A program made the position numbers and the translations under genes. From Borrelia coriaceae (GTDB taxonomy: Bacteria > Spirochaetota > Spirochaetia > Borreliales > Borreliaceae): a stretch of 29,837 nucleotides of DNA. The DNA lies in assembly GCF_023035295.1 (NCBI RefSeq), contig NZ_CP075092.1:1-29837 (forward strand), read 5' to 3'. Each line of letters begins with the position of its first letter. Within the stretch, counting starts at the first letter, position 1. This document shows, piece after piece, positions 1-7,392 of the stretch. The notes beneath the pieces were generated by a model. That model searched no databases. It was given only the letters and a program-made list of their open reading frames with translations, and was not told where the DNA came from.

Positions 1-157
1 AATAGTTGAGCATTAAAACTAAATAGTTGTATACAATAACTCAATAGTTCATACTAAAAATGAAATAGTTGATCTACCCTCTTTCGCAACACTTAAAAGT
101 TGTTCAAAAAAACTCAATAGTTGACAGTAAAAAATTAATAGTTGTCTTCATACACTT
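1..157. repeat. Seven-copy AATAGTTG array in helical phase
   Basis: The motif AATAGTTG, or a one-base variant, starts at 1, 22, 43, 64, 95, 116 and 137. The copy at 43 ends in C and the copy at 95 reads AAAAGTTG. Spacings are 21, 21, 21, 31, 21 and 21 bp, which is two or three helical turns, so all copies face the same side of the helix. The intervening DNA is not conserved. This suggests a multi-site protein-binding array such as an operator, partition site or iteron-like element, but the function is inferred. The first copy begins at base 1, so the array may extend beyond the window. Confidence 0.8.
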
Positions 158-202
158 GCCTTTCTTCCTTAATTAAAGTATCATTTTATTAAAGGTTAAA
201 CA

Positions 203-361
203 ATGTTAAAAATTCTATTATTCTTAATTCCTTTAGTTAATATCTTCGCTATATCCGAAGAAGAATATTACAAACGCGACAAGTACAGCTATTTCAAAAG
301 AAAATTAATACGTGTCAAAGATATGCAAATCCACTACAGGCTAATGCACAATAAAGCCTAA
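203..361 (+). CDS. Small signal-peptide-bearing protein, 52 aa, unknown
   Basis: This ATG-to-TAA frame encodes 52 residues. An AAAGG ribosome site lies 7 nt before the start. The N-terminus is a short hydrophobic segment (MLKILLFLIPLVNIFA, residues 1-16), followed by an acidic/tyrosine patch (SEEEYYKRDKYSYF) and a basic C-terminal half. It looks like a small exported or membrane-inserted peptide. No cysteine follows the hydrophobic segment, so it is not a lipoprotein. It lies 46 bp downstream of the phased repeat array, which could control it. I do not recognise the family. The good ribosome site, the sensible signal-like N-terminus and the position make it plausible, but a frame this short could be fortuitous. 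Confidence 0.5.
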   Translation: MLKILLFLIPLVNIFAISEEEYYKRDKYSYFKRKLIRVKDMQIHYRLMHNKA

Positions 362-1050
362 TAAAATTACTTCTTAATATCAAATAGTATAAAACTCAAT
401 AACAAAATTTTCTATCCCTAACTTTACAACAGATAACATTCTTTATAAGATATAGACAAATCAAATAATAATTTCCAACTTTCATAATATTCTTTTATCA
501 ATTCCTAAATTAGGATTAATAATATTTCTACAACATACATTGCAAAAAAATACACATAAAAATCTTTAATATACTTTAAAATTTTACTGATTTCTTTCAC
601 AAAAAGTTTTATTATTTACTTTTAATTAAGATATATGACAGTACAAATCTTAATATTTTTTAACTAAAATTTATACCAAAATATACTAATTAAAGTTATA
701 TATAATCGAATACAAAATTCGTACTAATTTATATTTAAAATGTAGTACATTTATATATTTCAATCTTAACAATTTATTATTATAAATAATAATAAATTGT
801 TAAGATTGAAATATATAAAACAATTACTACTCTTTAAAAGATCTAAAAATCACTGCAAAAATATTTTGCCTTATCACACTATTGTACTAAACACTTTTAT
901 ACTATTCGCTATTATTCTCATAACTTATCAGTCATCTTGGAATAACGCTCATTAGTATATATTCACCTCCTTCAACAATTTTGATCAAAAATCTTAGCCA
1001 ATATAACCCTTTTTTAAAAAATATGAACTATATTTCAATTCATATAATTT
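362..1050. other. Gene-free AT-rich stretch
   Basis: No frame with a ribosome site and coding character is visible on either strand. The one clear structure is the 70-bp palindrome at 750-819. The last 100 bases should contain the promoter of the lipoprotein gene at 1068, but no good match to a sigma-70 promoter stands out. Confidence 0.6.
750..819. repeat. 70-bp near-perfect palindrome
   Basis: The left arm 750-783 is the exact reverse complement of 786-819. That is 34 bp per arm, with only the central AA (784-785) unpaired. The arm contains the core CAATCTTAACAATTTATTAT. No T-run follows on either side that would make it a classical terminator, and it lacks the TAGTATA box of Borrelia telomeres. 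It could extrude as a cruciform or form a very strong RNA hairpin. Confidence 0.9.
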
Positions 1051-1067
1051 AAGGAGAGGAAATTATA

Positions 1068-2069
1068 ATGAAAAATTTTAAAAAACCTTTGAGTGTCCTT
1101 GCTATAATGTCTATGTTGGCTAGCTGTAACCTCGTTGCTGATGCTATCTCTAACCAAGATGGTTCCACTGTTGCTATAACTCAGGAAATGAAAAATCAAA
1201 TACAACAAGCCGTTCAAAACATAGATATCAATAACCTATCTGAAAACGATATCTCTAACATTTTAAACAAATTTAGAAAGGTTGAATTCAAACATGACAG
1301 CAAAAGAAATGAAATAAGTACATACTTTAATAACATAAAAGACGTATTAACAATTATTAAAAATACATTAAAAGAAAAAACTAATGAAAATAACAGTATA
1401 ATTAAAACTATTGACAAAATAACAAACGCCATAGAAAAACTAGCTAATGCTACCAACTCAAACTTTAATATTGTAGAAATCAATAACACAGACAACAAAG
1501 CTTCTATCCCTTCCGACAAAAAAAGCGTCCAATACATCATAGATGGAATTAAAGAAATAGGTGAAATAGCAAAAATACCTAATATAAATATTGAACAAAA
1601 CAACAATGAAGAAGTTCCCGCTCATAGTTCACAATATGCCCCAGCCGCTCTTAATAGCGGAACAAATGCTGTAGATTTAAAATCTAGTTCTGCACTAAAT
1701 CAAATCGTATCTAAAGCCAACGCACAGGAAATGCTCAAAACAATAATAAATTCTACAACAGTAAGTAACACTCACGATATTAGTCAAGGTTGTAGTAATA
1801 AAGATAATAACGCTGGAAGATTAACTACTGGTAAAAGTTCATACGATAAAGGTGCTGGAGCAAAAAGTAAGGCTGACTTAGCTGCCGCAGTTGCACTAAA
1901 AGCTATGAGTAAAAACGGTAAATTTGCTAATTGTAAAAACAACAATAATAATGAATATACTACAAATGTTAGACAAGCTGCAGTTAATGCTGTTAATAAA
2001 GTATTAAATGGACTTAATACAATTATTATAGATATATTAAAAGCTGAATTTAATAAAATTAAAAATTAA
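1068..2069 (+). CDS. Divergent Vlp-like surface lipoprotein
   Basis: This 333-aa lipoprotein has its lipobox at LASC, so Cys20 would be acylated. An AAGGAGAGG ribosome site sits 8 nt before the ATG. The last third carries the Vlp hallmark: a KADLAAAVALKAMSKNGKFAN segment (around residues 266-286), followed by RQAAVNAVNKVLNGL and a helical tail. The first two thirds are Asn/Lys-rich and helical and differ from the archive Vlps. The signal peptide also differs completely from the shared archive leader, so the gene should not exchange sequence through leader homology. It stands alone, 9 kb from the archive, with its own terminator. I infer a variable large family outlier that may be stably expressed. 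A distinct family sharing only the C-terminal fold is the alternative. Confidence 0.8.
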   Translation: MKNFKKPLSVLAIMSMLASCNLVADAISNQDGSTVAITQEMKNQIQQAVQNIDINNLSENDISNILNKFRKVEFKHDSKRNEISTYFNNIKDVLTIIKNTLKEKTNENNSIIKTIDKITNAIEKLANATNSNFNIVEINNTDNKASIPSDKKSVQYIIDGIKEIGEIAKIPNINIEQNNNEEVPAHSSQYAPAALNSGTNAVDLKSSSALNQIVSKANAQEMLKTIINSTTVSNTHDISQGCSNKDNNAGRLTTGKSSYDKGAGAKSKADLAAAVALKAMSKNGKFANCKNNNNNEYTTNVRQAAVNAVNKVLNGLNTIIIDILKAEFNKIKN

Positions 2070-2098
2070 TTAAAACTTAAATAAACATAAAATTATCA

Positions 2099-2150
2099 AA
2101 AAAGCACTAATATAAAAAAGAAAACATAATTTTACATTAGTGCTTTTTCT
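2099..2150 (+). terminator. Terminator of the Vlp-like gene
   Basis: A perfect 13-bp stem (2099-2111 with 2136-2148; core AGCACTAAT/ATTAGTGCT) has a 24-nt loop and a T5 run at the right arm. It lies 30 nt after the stop codon. The A-run on the left could make it work in both directions, toward the bdr gene as well. Confidence 0.75.
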
Positions 2151-2363
2151 TAAAAAAGTAAATATTAAATATCTTAAAACCAATTTCCCAATACTAACCA
2201 AAACCCAAATTAATTAGTAAAATTCAAAATACCATTAAAACTTAATCTAATACATCTTCAACAAAAAAATATTGATTTTGACATAAAATTGTTATTTATA
2301 ATATGGATTCAAAAAAGGAAGAAAAGACACTTAATTTACATTTACTTATTTTAAAATAGTGAC

Positions 2364-2888
2364 TTATTTAAAGATTAGTGTCAATAAAATTCCTAAACAT
2401 ATAGTAATAATTGTTCCTAACATCCAATTGTGCACTCGCAATGTGCTCCTAAACTCTGATGCTGTCTTGTCTATCTTATTATCTAACTCCATTTTGTTAA
2501 GATCTATCTTATTATCTAGTTCACTAAACTTAGTATCTATCTTATTATCTAGATCTTTTATATCTGACTTTAATTCACTCCTCACATTCCCTATCTTTAC
2601 ATTTAAATTACTCTCTACATTATCTATCTTATTATCTAATTCAATTCTTACTGATACAATCTCTGATTTTAAGCTACGTTCCAACATCTCTAACTTCAGG
2701 TTAAAATTACTATCTAAATATTCAATATCTTTATACGTCAATTCATTACGATAATATCTTTTAGAGAGATCATTTGCTACATAATCTTGCATGCCCATCT
2801 TCACAAATTCTTGATAGATCATATCCTCAGTCACATATCCATTAAAAACTTGTGGACTACTAACAGCATGTAATGATGACTCTTGCAT
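2364..2888 (-). CDS. bdr: Bdr family protein (Borrelia direct-repeat protein)
   Basis: This 174-aa protein has a Bdr layout. The N-terminal domain has the conserved segment TEDMIYQEFVKMGMQDYVANDLS. A central heptad-like repeat region (about residues 78-140) has several LDNKID or related KID units. A single membrane helix lies near the C-terminus (WMLGTIITICLGILLTLIF, about 154-172). Bdr proteins are anchored in the inner membrane, polymorphic in repeat number and often multicopy on Borrelia plasmids; their exact role is unsettled. A near-perfect AAGGAGG site precedes the start. The DUF603 gene lies just upstream in the same direction with about 40 nt between, so the two may be cotranscribed. 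Confidence 0.93.
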   Translation of the reverse strand: MQESSLHAVSSPQVFNGYVTEDMIYQEFVKMGMQDYVANDLSKRYYRNELTYKDIEYLDSNFNLKLEMLERSLKSEIVSVRIELDNKIDNVESNLNVKIGNVRSELKSDIKDLDNKIDTKFSELDNKIDLNKMELDNKIDKTASEFRSTLRVHNWMLGTIITICLGILLTLIFK

Positions 2889-2928
2889 ATAAACCTCCTT
2901 ATTTAATTATTATATAATATTTTATGTA

Positions 2929-3517
2929 TTATAGGAACTTCATTTTACTAAAATGCACTCTAAGAGAACGAATATGCAGAATCAAAAAACGTGATTCTAC
3001 ATCTGTTGCTTTTAGCTTTTGCAGCATCTCATAATACAACTGCATTTTCTTAACTTCTCTTTCTTTTTTCAGTTGTGATAATTGAAGTCTTAAGTCTTCA
3101 TTACTATTTTCTTCTTGTGAATGTTCACACTCTTTAGAAAGACTTATAATCTTAGACTCTATTTTATCTATTTGATCATCATGAGTTTTAAGTTCTAACT
3201 CTACATATCTACTAAATGAATTTATAAATTCTATTCCTAGAAGGCTACGAGCCATACTAAACTGACTCTTTAGATCACGGGCTTGCGCATTACTTTGGGA
3301 TGCATGAAGTAAGATATTAGTCAGAGTATCTTCATGAATAAGTAAGTTTATTATTGTTAACATATTCAGCATTATCTTTAACTCCTTTCCATTTGTGTCT
3401 CATTTTACTTACATTTGCTTTTGAGACGTCCATTTCCTTTGCAATATTAGCATCATTAAGCTTTCCTTCTTTAAAATACACAATATAATCATCAAATGAT
3501 TTCTTAAATCTACTCAT
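2929..3517 (-). pseudogene. DUF603 family protein, frameshifted
   Basis: Two overlapping frames together make a normal DUF603 protein of about 194 aa. The first begins MSRFKKSFDDYIVYF, contains a helix-turn-helix-like segment (DANIAKEMDVSKANVSKMR) and stops after NNNKLTYS. The second resumes as LIHEDTLTNILLHASQSN and ends in a long coiled coil. The break is a tandem AAGT AAGT at 3340-3347. Deleting one copy gives NNNKLIHEDTL and restores one open frame. An in-frame GTG lies four codons upstream at 3529, but the ATG at 3517 fits the family start. DUF603 genes are common next to bdr and plasmid maintenance genes in Borrelia, with no firmly known function. It may be inactive, or the indel may be a sequence error. 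Confidence 0.85.
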
Positions 3518-3625
3518 ATTCTTTAACACAAGTTAACCAATAAGTTAACATAAACTTTATAACAAAAAAATAAACTTTGCAAAAACAATGCGTAATCATC
3601 AATAATATAGACTGACTATAAAATA

Positions 3626-3649
3626 ATAATCTATAATAACTTAGATTAT
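3626..3649. promoter_or_regulatory. 8-bp inverted repeat upstream of mlp
   Basis: ATAATCTA (3626-3633) and TAGATTAT (3642-3649) are perfect inverted copies with an 8-bp gap. They lie 28 bp before the mlp start, in the gap between two divergent genes. This could be an operator, but in DNA this AT-rich it could also be chance. Confidence 0.3.
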
Positions 3650-3676
3650 ATATAAAAATTAAATAAGGGGAATATT

Positions 3677-4591
3677 ATGCAAATATTTACCAAATTATTA
3701 GTATTTTACAGTACAATACTATTTTACTGTTGCAATTCGGATACAATTAATGACACGTCTAATAAGCCTCATGAACAAAACGAAATAAAACCTGTTACTT
3801 TAACTGCTGATGAAAAGCAAAAACTTGATGTTCTTATAAATGCATTTAATAAAGTGATAGAATTAAAACGATTGCCAGATGATGAATTACAAAAAAGTCA
3901 AAACCTTTTAAATTGGCTAGGCTCAATAAACGTACAAAAACAAAAAGAATTAGCTAATGTTTTTACTCTAGTCTATAACTTTTTAAAAGATAAAACACAC
4001 TCACAATTAAATAATTTGACCATTACTCAATTTATAAATAACGCTTTAGCTTGCCACGATACAAATGAATGTAATAACCTAAATACACTTACTGGACGTA
4101 TAAAACTATTTTTTATAATTGTCCTATACGATATAACTAGAACAAGCAACACCAATGAAGAAAGATTCCAAGCTCTCAAAGCAGAATTACTTAACATAAA
4201 TAAGTATGTAATTAGTTTATTAGGAAGAGAGATATACGAAAGAGTAATAAGAATGCAACTAAAAAATGATAATAACAAAACACAGGCTTTTAATCTCTTA
4301 ATAAATGCCTTTCCACAGGAAACGGACAATCAGATTAGAGTGAAAATACTACGGCACTTGTTTGAACTAAATGATAATGGAACGATAAAATCTATAAATG
4401 ATGCAAAGTTAAATTCTATACTAGATCATATACATACTGAACTTAACAAGTGTAATGGAAATGAAGATGGTAAAAACAATCTTAAAACTCGCATAAAAGA
4501 CTATTTCATACAAGCAGACCAAGACAATACGCTAAAGACTACTGCATTTAATAATTTTTCAAATACAGTAGTAAGCAGTTGTCAGCAGTAA
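3677..4591 (+). CDS. mlp: Mlp family surface lipoprotein
   Basis: This 304-aa protein has a lipoprotein signal ending in LFYCC, where Cys18 or Cys19 would be the acylated residue. An AAGGGGAA ribosome site precedes the ATG. After a short polar linker comes the Mlp N-terminal motif LTADEKQKLDVLINAF. The last 65 residues match the Mlp C-terminal pattern: LDHIHTELNKCNGNEDGK, then a helix, ending VSSCQQ. The paired cysteines CHDTNEC and those in the tail may form disulfides. Mlps are multicopy lipoproteins, usually shorter than this; the extra length is a central helical region (about residues 80-240). Mlps are surface exposed and expressed in mammals, with no established biochemical role. Confidence 0.9.
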   Translation: MQIFTKLLVFYSTILFYCCNSDTINDTSNKPHEQNEIKPVTLTADEKQKLDVLINAFNKVIELKRLPDDELQKSQNLLNWLGSINVQKQKELANVFTLVYNFLKDKTHSQLNNLTITQFINNALACHDTNECNNLNTLTGRIKLFFIIVLYDITRTSNTNEERFQALKAELLNINKYVISLLGREIYERVIRMQLKNDNNKTQAFNLLINAFPQETDNQIRVKILRHLFELNDNGTIKSINDAKLNSILDHIHTELNKCNGNEDGKNNLKTRIKDYFIQADQDNTLKTTAFNNFSNTVVSSCQQ

Positions 4592-4599
4592 ACAAAGGA

Positions 4600-4663
4600 T
4601 AAATTCACCTCTCATAATTAAGGCTTGCAAGTCAAGAAAGGGCATTTAAGAGAGGTGAATTTA
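4600..4663. terminator. Long-loop inverted repeat after mlp
   Basis: A perfect 14-bp inverted repeat (4600-4613 with 4650-4663; core AATTCACCTCTC) flanks a 36-nt loop, starting 8 nt after the mlp stop. No T-run follows, only A-rich DNA. Terminator or mRNA-stabilising hairpin is a guess. Confidence 0.45.
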
Positions 4664-5338
4664 AAAAAAGTAGTAGTTATAAGCAAATATAAGTTAAACT
4701 AATTATAAAAATGGTAAAGATTACTAAAAAGTACACTTGAAATCAACTAGAAATAAGAAATTAAAATTTGTATATATAAATGCATCATTGTAAAATAGAA
4801 AGTTAATAAAAATAATATAACAAATGTAGAGACGATCTAAGTATTTGCAAATAAAAACAAGAGGTATGCTAAGAAGGTTACCAAATTTATAAAAAAACAT
4901 CTATTTTACCTATAGATAGCTCTTTAGGAACAATATTTTACATAAAATGATAAATGCTTAAATTTGATTTTACATATAAATATATGCTACATCTCAACTA
5001 AATTTAGTTTTAATATCTTCAGCTAACCTTGTTAATACGTAAAAAAACAAGACAAAAAAATAAAAAGTACTTTAGTATTTTATTTTGACGATAAAATACT
5101 AAAGCTAATAAAGAAATATATCAAAATTTAACAAAATTCAATCTCAAAATAATTTGTATACTTTCTATCAATGAATGGTTATAGAGAAATCGAAATACAA
5201 AATATAAATGCTTACTGATGTGTTAAGTTCAGCATATTAAACTCCTTAAAAAGAAGTCTCTATACAAAAAAATGGATATTTACTTTTACACAAAAATTAT
5301 GTATGATGAACATAATATCTATTTCTAAGGAGCTTAAT
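4664..5338. other. Gene-free upstream region of the replication cluster
   Basis: No gene is seen here. The stretch holds a perfect 14-bp hairpin at 5070-5104 (CTTTAGTATTTTAT, 7-nt loop), whose T-rich flank lies on the minus strand. It also holds an inverted copy of the rep ribosome-site and start region at 5233-5248. In Borrelia plasmids the DNA next to the PF57/62 gene is often part of the replication origin, so this region is a candidate origin or control segment by analogy. Confidence 0.5.
5070..5104 (-). terminator. 14-bp perfect hairpin
   Basis: Arms 5070-5083 and 5091-5104 are perfect inverted copies with loop TTTGACG. Read on the minus strand it is followed by a T-rich tract (5046-5066), as a terminator would be, but no minus-strand gene precedes it. 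It may instead be an origin or control structure. Confidence 0.45.
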
Positions 5339-5341
5339 ATG
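5233..5341 (+). promoter_or_regulatory. Inverted repeat that could occlude the rep start
   Basis: CATATTAAACTCCTTA (5233-5248) pairs at 15 of 16 positions with 5326-5341, which contains both the AAGGAG ribosome site and the ATG of the rep gene. If transcription starts upstream of 5233, the mRNA can fold to hide the start. Read on the minus strand the left copy is itself a ribosome site plus ATG, opening a 7-codon frame. Confidence 0.5.
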
Positions 5342-6031
5342 TTAAATACAGACTTTAAAACTAAAACCTATACAAAGCCATTAAAAGAATATCATAACAG
5401 ATATTACAAAATATTATCAATAATTAGATATTTCCAAAATAATGCAATTAAATACAATCAAACAACTATTTTAAATGCATTAAACATTTTTTTATCTAAA
5501 GACGGTCTCAAAAAAATTACACTAAGAACTTTAAGAAAAGATTTAACCTTTCTATGTAACAAAGACATTATTAAAAAAACTTTATTAAGATTAGGTGAAG
5601 GAAATGGTTCATACATAAGATATACAATAACTAAGTATAGTATTACAAACTTAAAAAAAGTACTTAAAGCCAAAGAAAAAATTATAGAACACGATGTAAA
5701 TAAAATATTTATATTCACAAAAGAAACAAGATTTAAATATTTTAACAATGTAAAGGCTAAAATATTTAAATCTAAAAATGTAACTAAAAATGTTAGTCAT
5801 AATATAACTATTAATATTAATTATAATAAATATGCAAAAAATGAAATAAAAGAAAATGAAACAATAAACAAAACAAATTCTTTAATAAAAAAGATATCCA
5901 AATGGAAAACAATGAGATACTTAGATAAAATAAAAGAAAATGCAAATAAAAAGGAATACGAAAACAACATGTCAAAAGTAGAAAAATGGTTAAAAAGCTT
6001 AGAGATAAAAAATAATACCACAAAAAACTAA
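5339..6031 (+). CDS. PF57/62 plasmid replication protein (Borrelia orf-A family)
   Basis: This 230-aa basic protein belongs to the Borrelia plasmid maintenance family PF57/62, the member shown in Borrelia burgdorferi to be sufficient for autonomous replication. Recognisable stretches are KEYHNRYYKILSIIRYFQ near the N-terminus and RTLRKDLTFLCNKDIIKK followed by LGEGNGSYIRYTI in the middle. The C-terminal third is very Lys/Asn-rich. I chose the ATG at 5339 because AAGGAG lies 6 nt before it; the upstream in-frame ATGs at 5303 and 5306 have no ribosome site. It is the first gene of the four-gene cluster. The start region is the target of the inverted repeat described at 5233-5341. Confidence 0.92.
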   Translation: MLNTDFKTKTYTKPLKEYHNRYYKILSIIRYFQNNAIKYNQTTILNALNIFLSKDGLKKITLRTLRKDLTFLCNKDIIKKTLLRLGEGNGSYIRYTITKYSITNLKKVLKAKEKIIEHDVNKIFIFTKETRFKYFNNVKAKIFKSKNVTKNVSHNITININYNKYAKNEIKENETINKTNSLIKKISKWKTMRYLDKIKENANKKEYENNMSKVEKWLKSLEIKNNTTKN

Positions 6032-6068
6032 AAACTAAAAAGTAAAAAACAAATTTTAAGGATCATAA

Positions 6069-6641
6069 ATGGAAAACTCGCTACACAAATTAAGAAAAAA
6101 AAAATTAGAAATTAGTCCAAAAGAAAGAATAAAAAATTCTTTCTCCAAGATAGAAAAAATAAATACTAGAACGTTATATCATACAAAAGTGTTTAACGAT
6201 CTTTTTACTTTTGGAAATAGCCAAAGAGAAAAAGGTAAATTCTTTATCTCTTTAAGAGGATTGTTTGACAACAACAATAAAAATACATTTCACTTATTTA
6301 AAGTTAAAGATAATAGTGACAAATTTCTAGGCATGTTTTACGGATTTAAAAGAATCAAAAACACAATTTTAATCAGATATAAAGATGATGAAAAACAATC
6401 TAATGAAACAGCAACGATATATAAACCTTATTATATAGAATTTAGATTTAAAAAAGGCAGCATTTTCTGTTATATAAAAGCAATCCATGCTTTAGTCAAG
6501 AAAGAAAAATTTAACAAAACTTATGTTCAAAGTTTATTGAAAAGAATCGTTAACTTAGAACATGAAGTATACAAATTTTATGAAAAGCAGTTACCAGATG
6601 GAGGGATCATAACTAAATGGATAGAAAAAAACCAGAAATAA
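6069..6641 (+). CDS. PF50 plasmid maintenance protein (DUF226)
   Basis: This 190-aa protein is of the PF50/DUF226 type, one of the four conserved Borrelia plasmid maintenance families. It has a basic N-terminus (LHKLRKKKLEISPKERIK) and family-like segments around FISLRGLFDNN, HLFKVKDNSDKFLGMFYGFK and KPYYIEFRFKKGSIFCYIKA. An AAGGA site lies 7 nt before the ATG. It follows rep by 37 nt, and its end overlaps parA by 25 nt, which indicates translational coupling in one operon. Its biochemical role is not established; stable inheritance of the plasmid is the inferred function. Confidence 0.92.
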   Translation: MENSLHKLRKKKLEISPKERIKNSFSKIEKINTRTLYHTKVFNDLFTFGNSQREKGKFFISLRGLFDNNNKNTFHLFKVKDNSDKFLGMFYGFKRIKNTILIRYKDDEKQSNETATIYKPYYIEFRFKKGSIFCYIKAIHALVKKEKFNKTYVQSLLKRIVNLEHEVYKFYEKQLPDGGIITKWIEKNQK

Positions 6642-7381
6642 TCACTATAGCATCAATTAAAGGCGGGGTTGGAAAAAGTACGAGTGCTATCATATTTGCA
6701 ACTCTATTATCAAAAAAATATAAAGTTTTGTTAATAGATATTGACACTCAAGCATCAACTACTAGTTATTATCATGATAAACTATTAAAAAAAAATATTA
6801 ACATAGTAAATACAAATATATATAAAGTTTTAAATGAAACATTAGATATCAACAATTCAATAGTGAACATGAAAGATAATCTTGACTTTATTCCCAGTTA
6901 TATTCATCTACACAAATTTATACGAGAATCTATTCCTTTAAAAGAATTAAGACTAAAGGAGTGTTTATTTTTTTTACAAAAAAAATATGACTATATAATA
7001 TTGGATACTAATCCTAGTCTAGATGCCACACTAGCTAATGCTTTAATATGCAGTAATCACATAATAGTACCTATGACAGCAGAAAAATGGTCAGTTGAAA
7101 GTTTAGAACTGGTGGAATTTTATATGAAAGAATTAAGAATAAAACTTAAAATTTTTATTCTTATTACTAGATTTAAGAAAAATAACACACAAAAAGAATT
7201 ATTAGAATACATACAGTCTAAAAAAGGATTTTTAGGTTTTATTCACGAAAGAGAAGACTTAAATAAAAGGATATCAAAAAATGATATTTTTGACTTAACC
7301 AAAGACTATATAAAAGATTATGAAAGATCTTTAAATAACTTTCTGAATCAAAGACTAAACAGTGCGTTTAACGCACTATAA
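6617..7381 (+). CDS. parA: PF32 ParA-type partition ATPase
   Basis: This 254-aa Walker-type ParA/Soj ATPase drives plasmid segregation with a ParB-like partner. The deviant Walker A motif KGGVGKST is at residues 15-22, with the signature Lys15. The A' motif DIDTQAS is at 41-47, and the Walker B-like segment YDYIILDTNPS is near 118-128. There is no N-terminal HTH domain, so it is the short, non-autoregulatory ParA form. A GGAGGGA site inside the PF50 gene precedes the ATG. The PF32 allele is what determines plasmid compatibility type in Borrelia, so this gene can be used to name the plasmid by comparison. Confidence 0.96.
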   Translation: MDRKKPEIITIASIKGGVGKSTSAIIFATLLSKKYKVLLIDIDTQASTTSYYHDKLLKKNINIVNTNIYKVLNETLDINNSIVNMKDNLDFIPSYIHLHKFIRESIPLKELRLKECLFFLQKKYDYIILDTNPSLDATLANALICSNHIIVPMTAEKWSVESLELVEFYMKELRIKLKIFILITRFKKNNTQKELLEYIQSKKGFLGFIHEREDLNKRISKNDIFDLTKDYIKDYERSLNNFLNQRLNSAFNAL

Positions 7382-7392
7382 AAGGAGAAAAA

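Noticed and set aside
1..157. Regular repeats that could be taken for a CRISPR array
   Set aside because: The conserved unit is only 8 bp, spacers are 13 or 23 bp, and no cas gene is present.
750..819. An internal telomere (replicated hairpin junction)
   Set aside because: Size and symmetry would fit, but the conserved TAGTATA box is absent from both arms.
2359..2754. A 131-codon plus-strand frame opposite bdr
   Set aside because: It is the mirror of the repetitive Bdr coding sequence; the sense strand has the perfect ribosome site and family domains.
5303..5338. Upstream ATG codons as the start of the replication protein
   Set aside because: They lack a ribosome site, while the ATG at 5339 has AAGGAG at the right distance.
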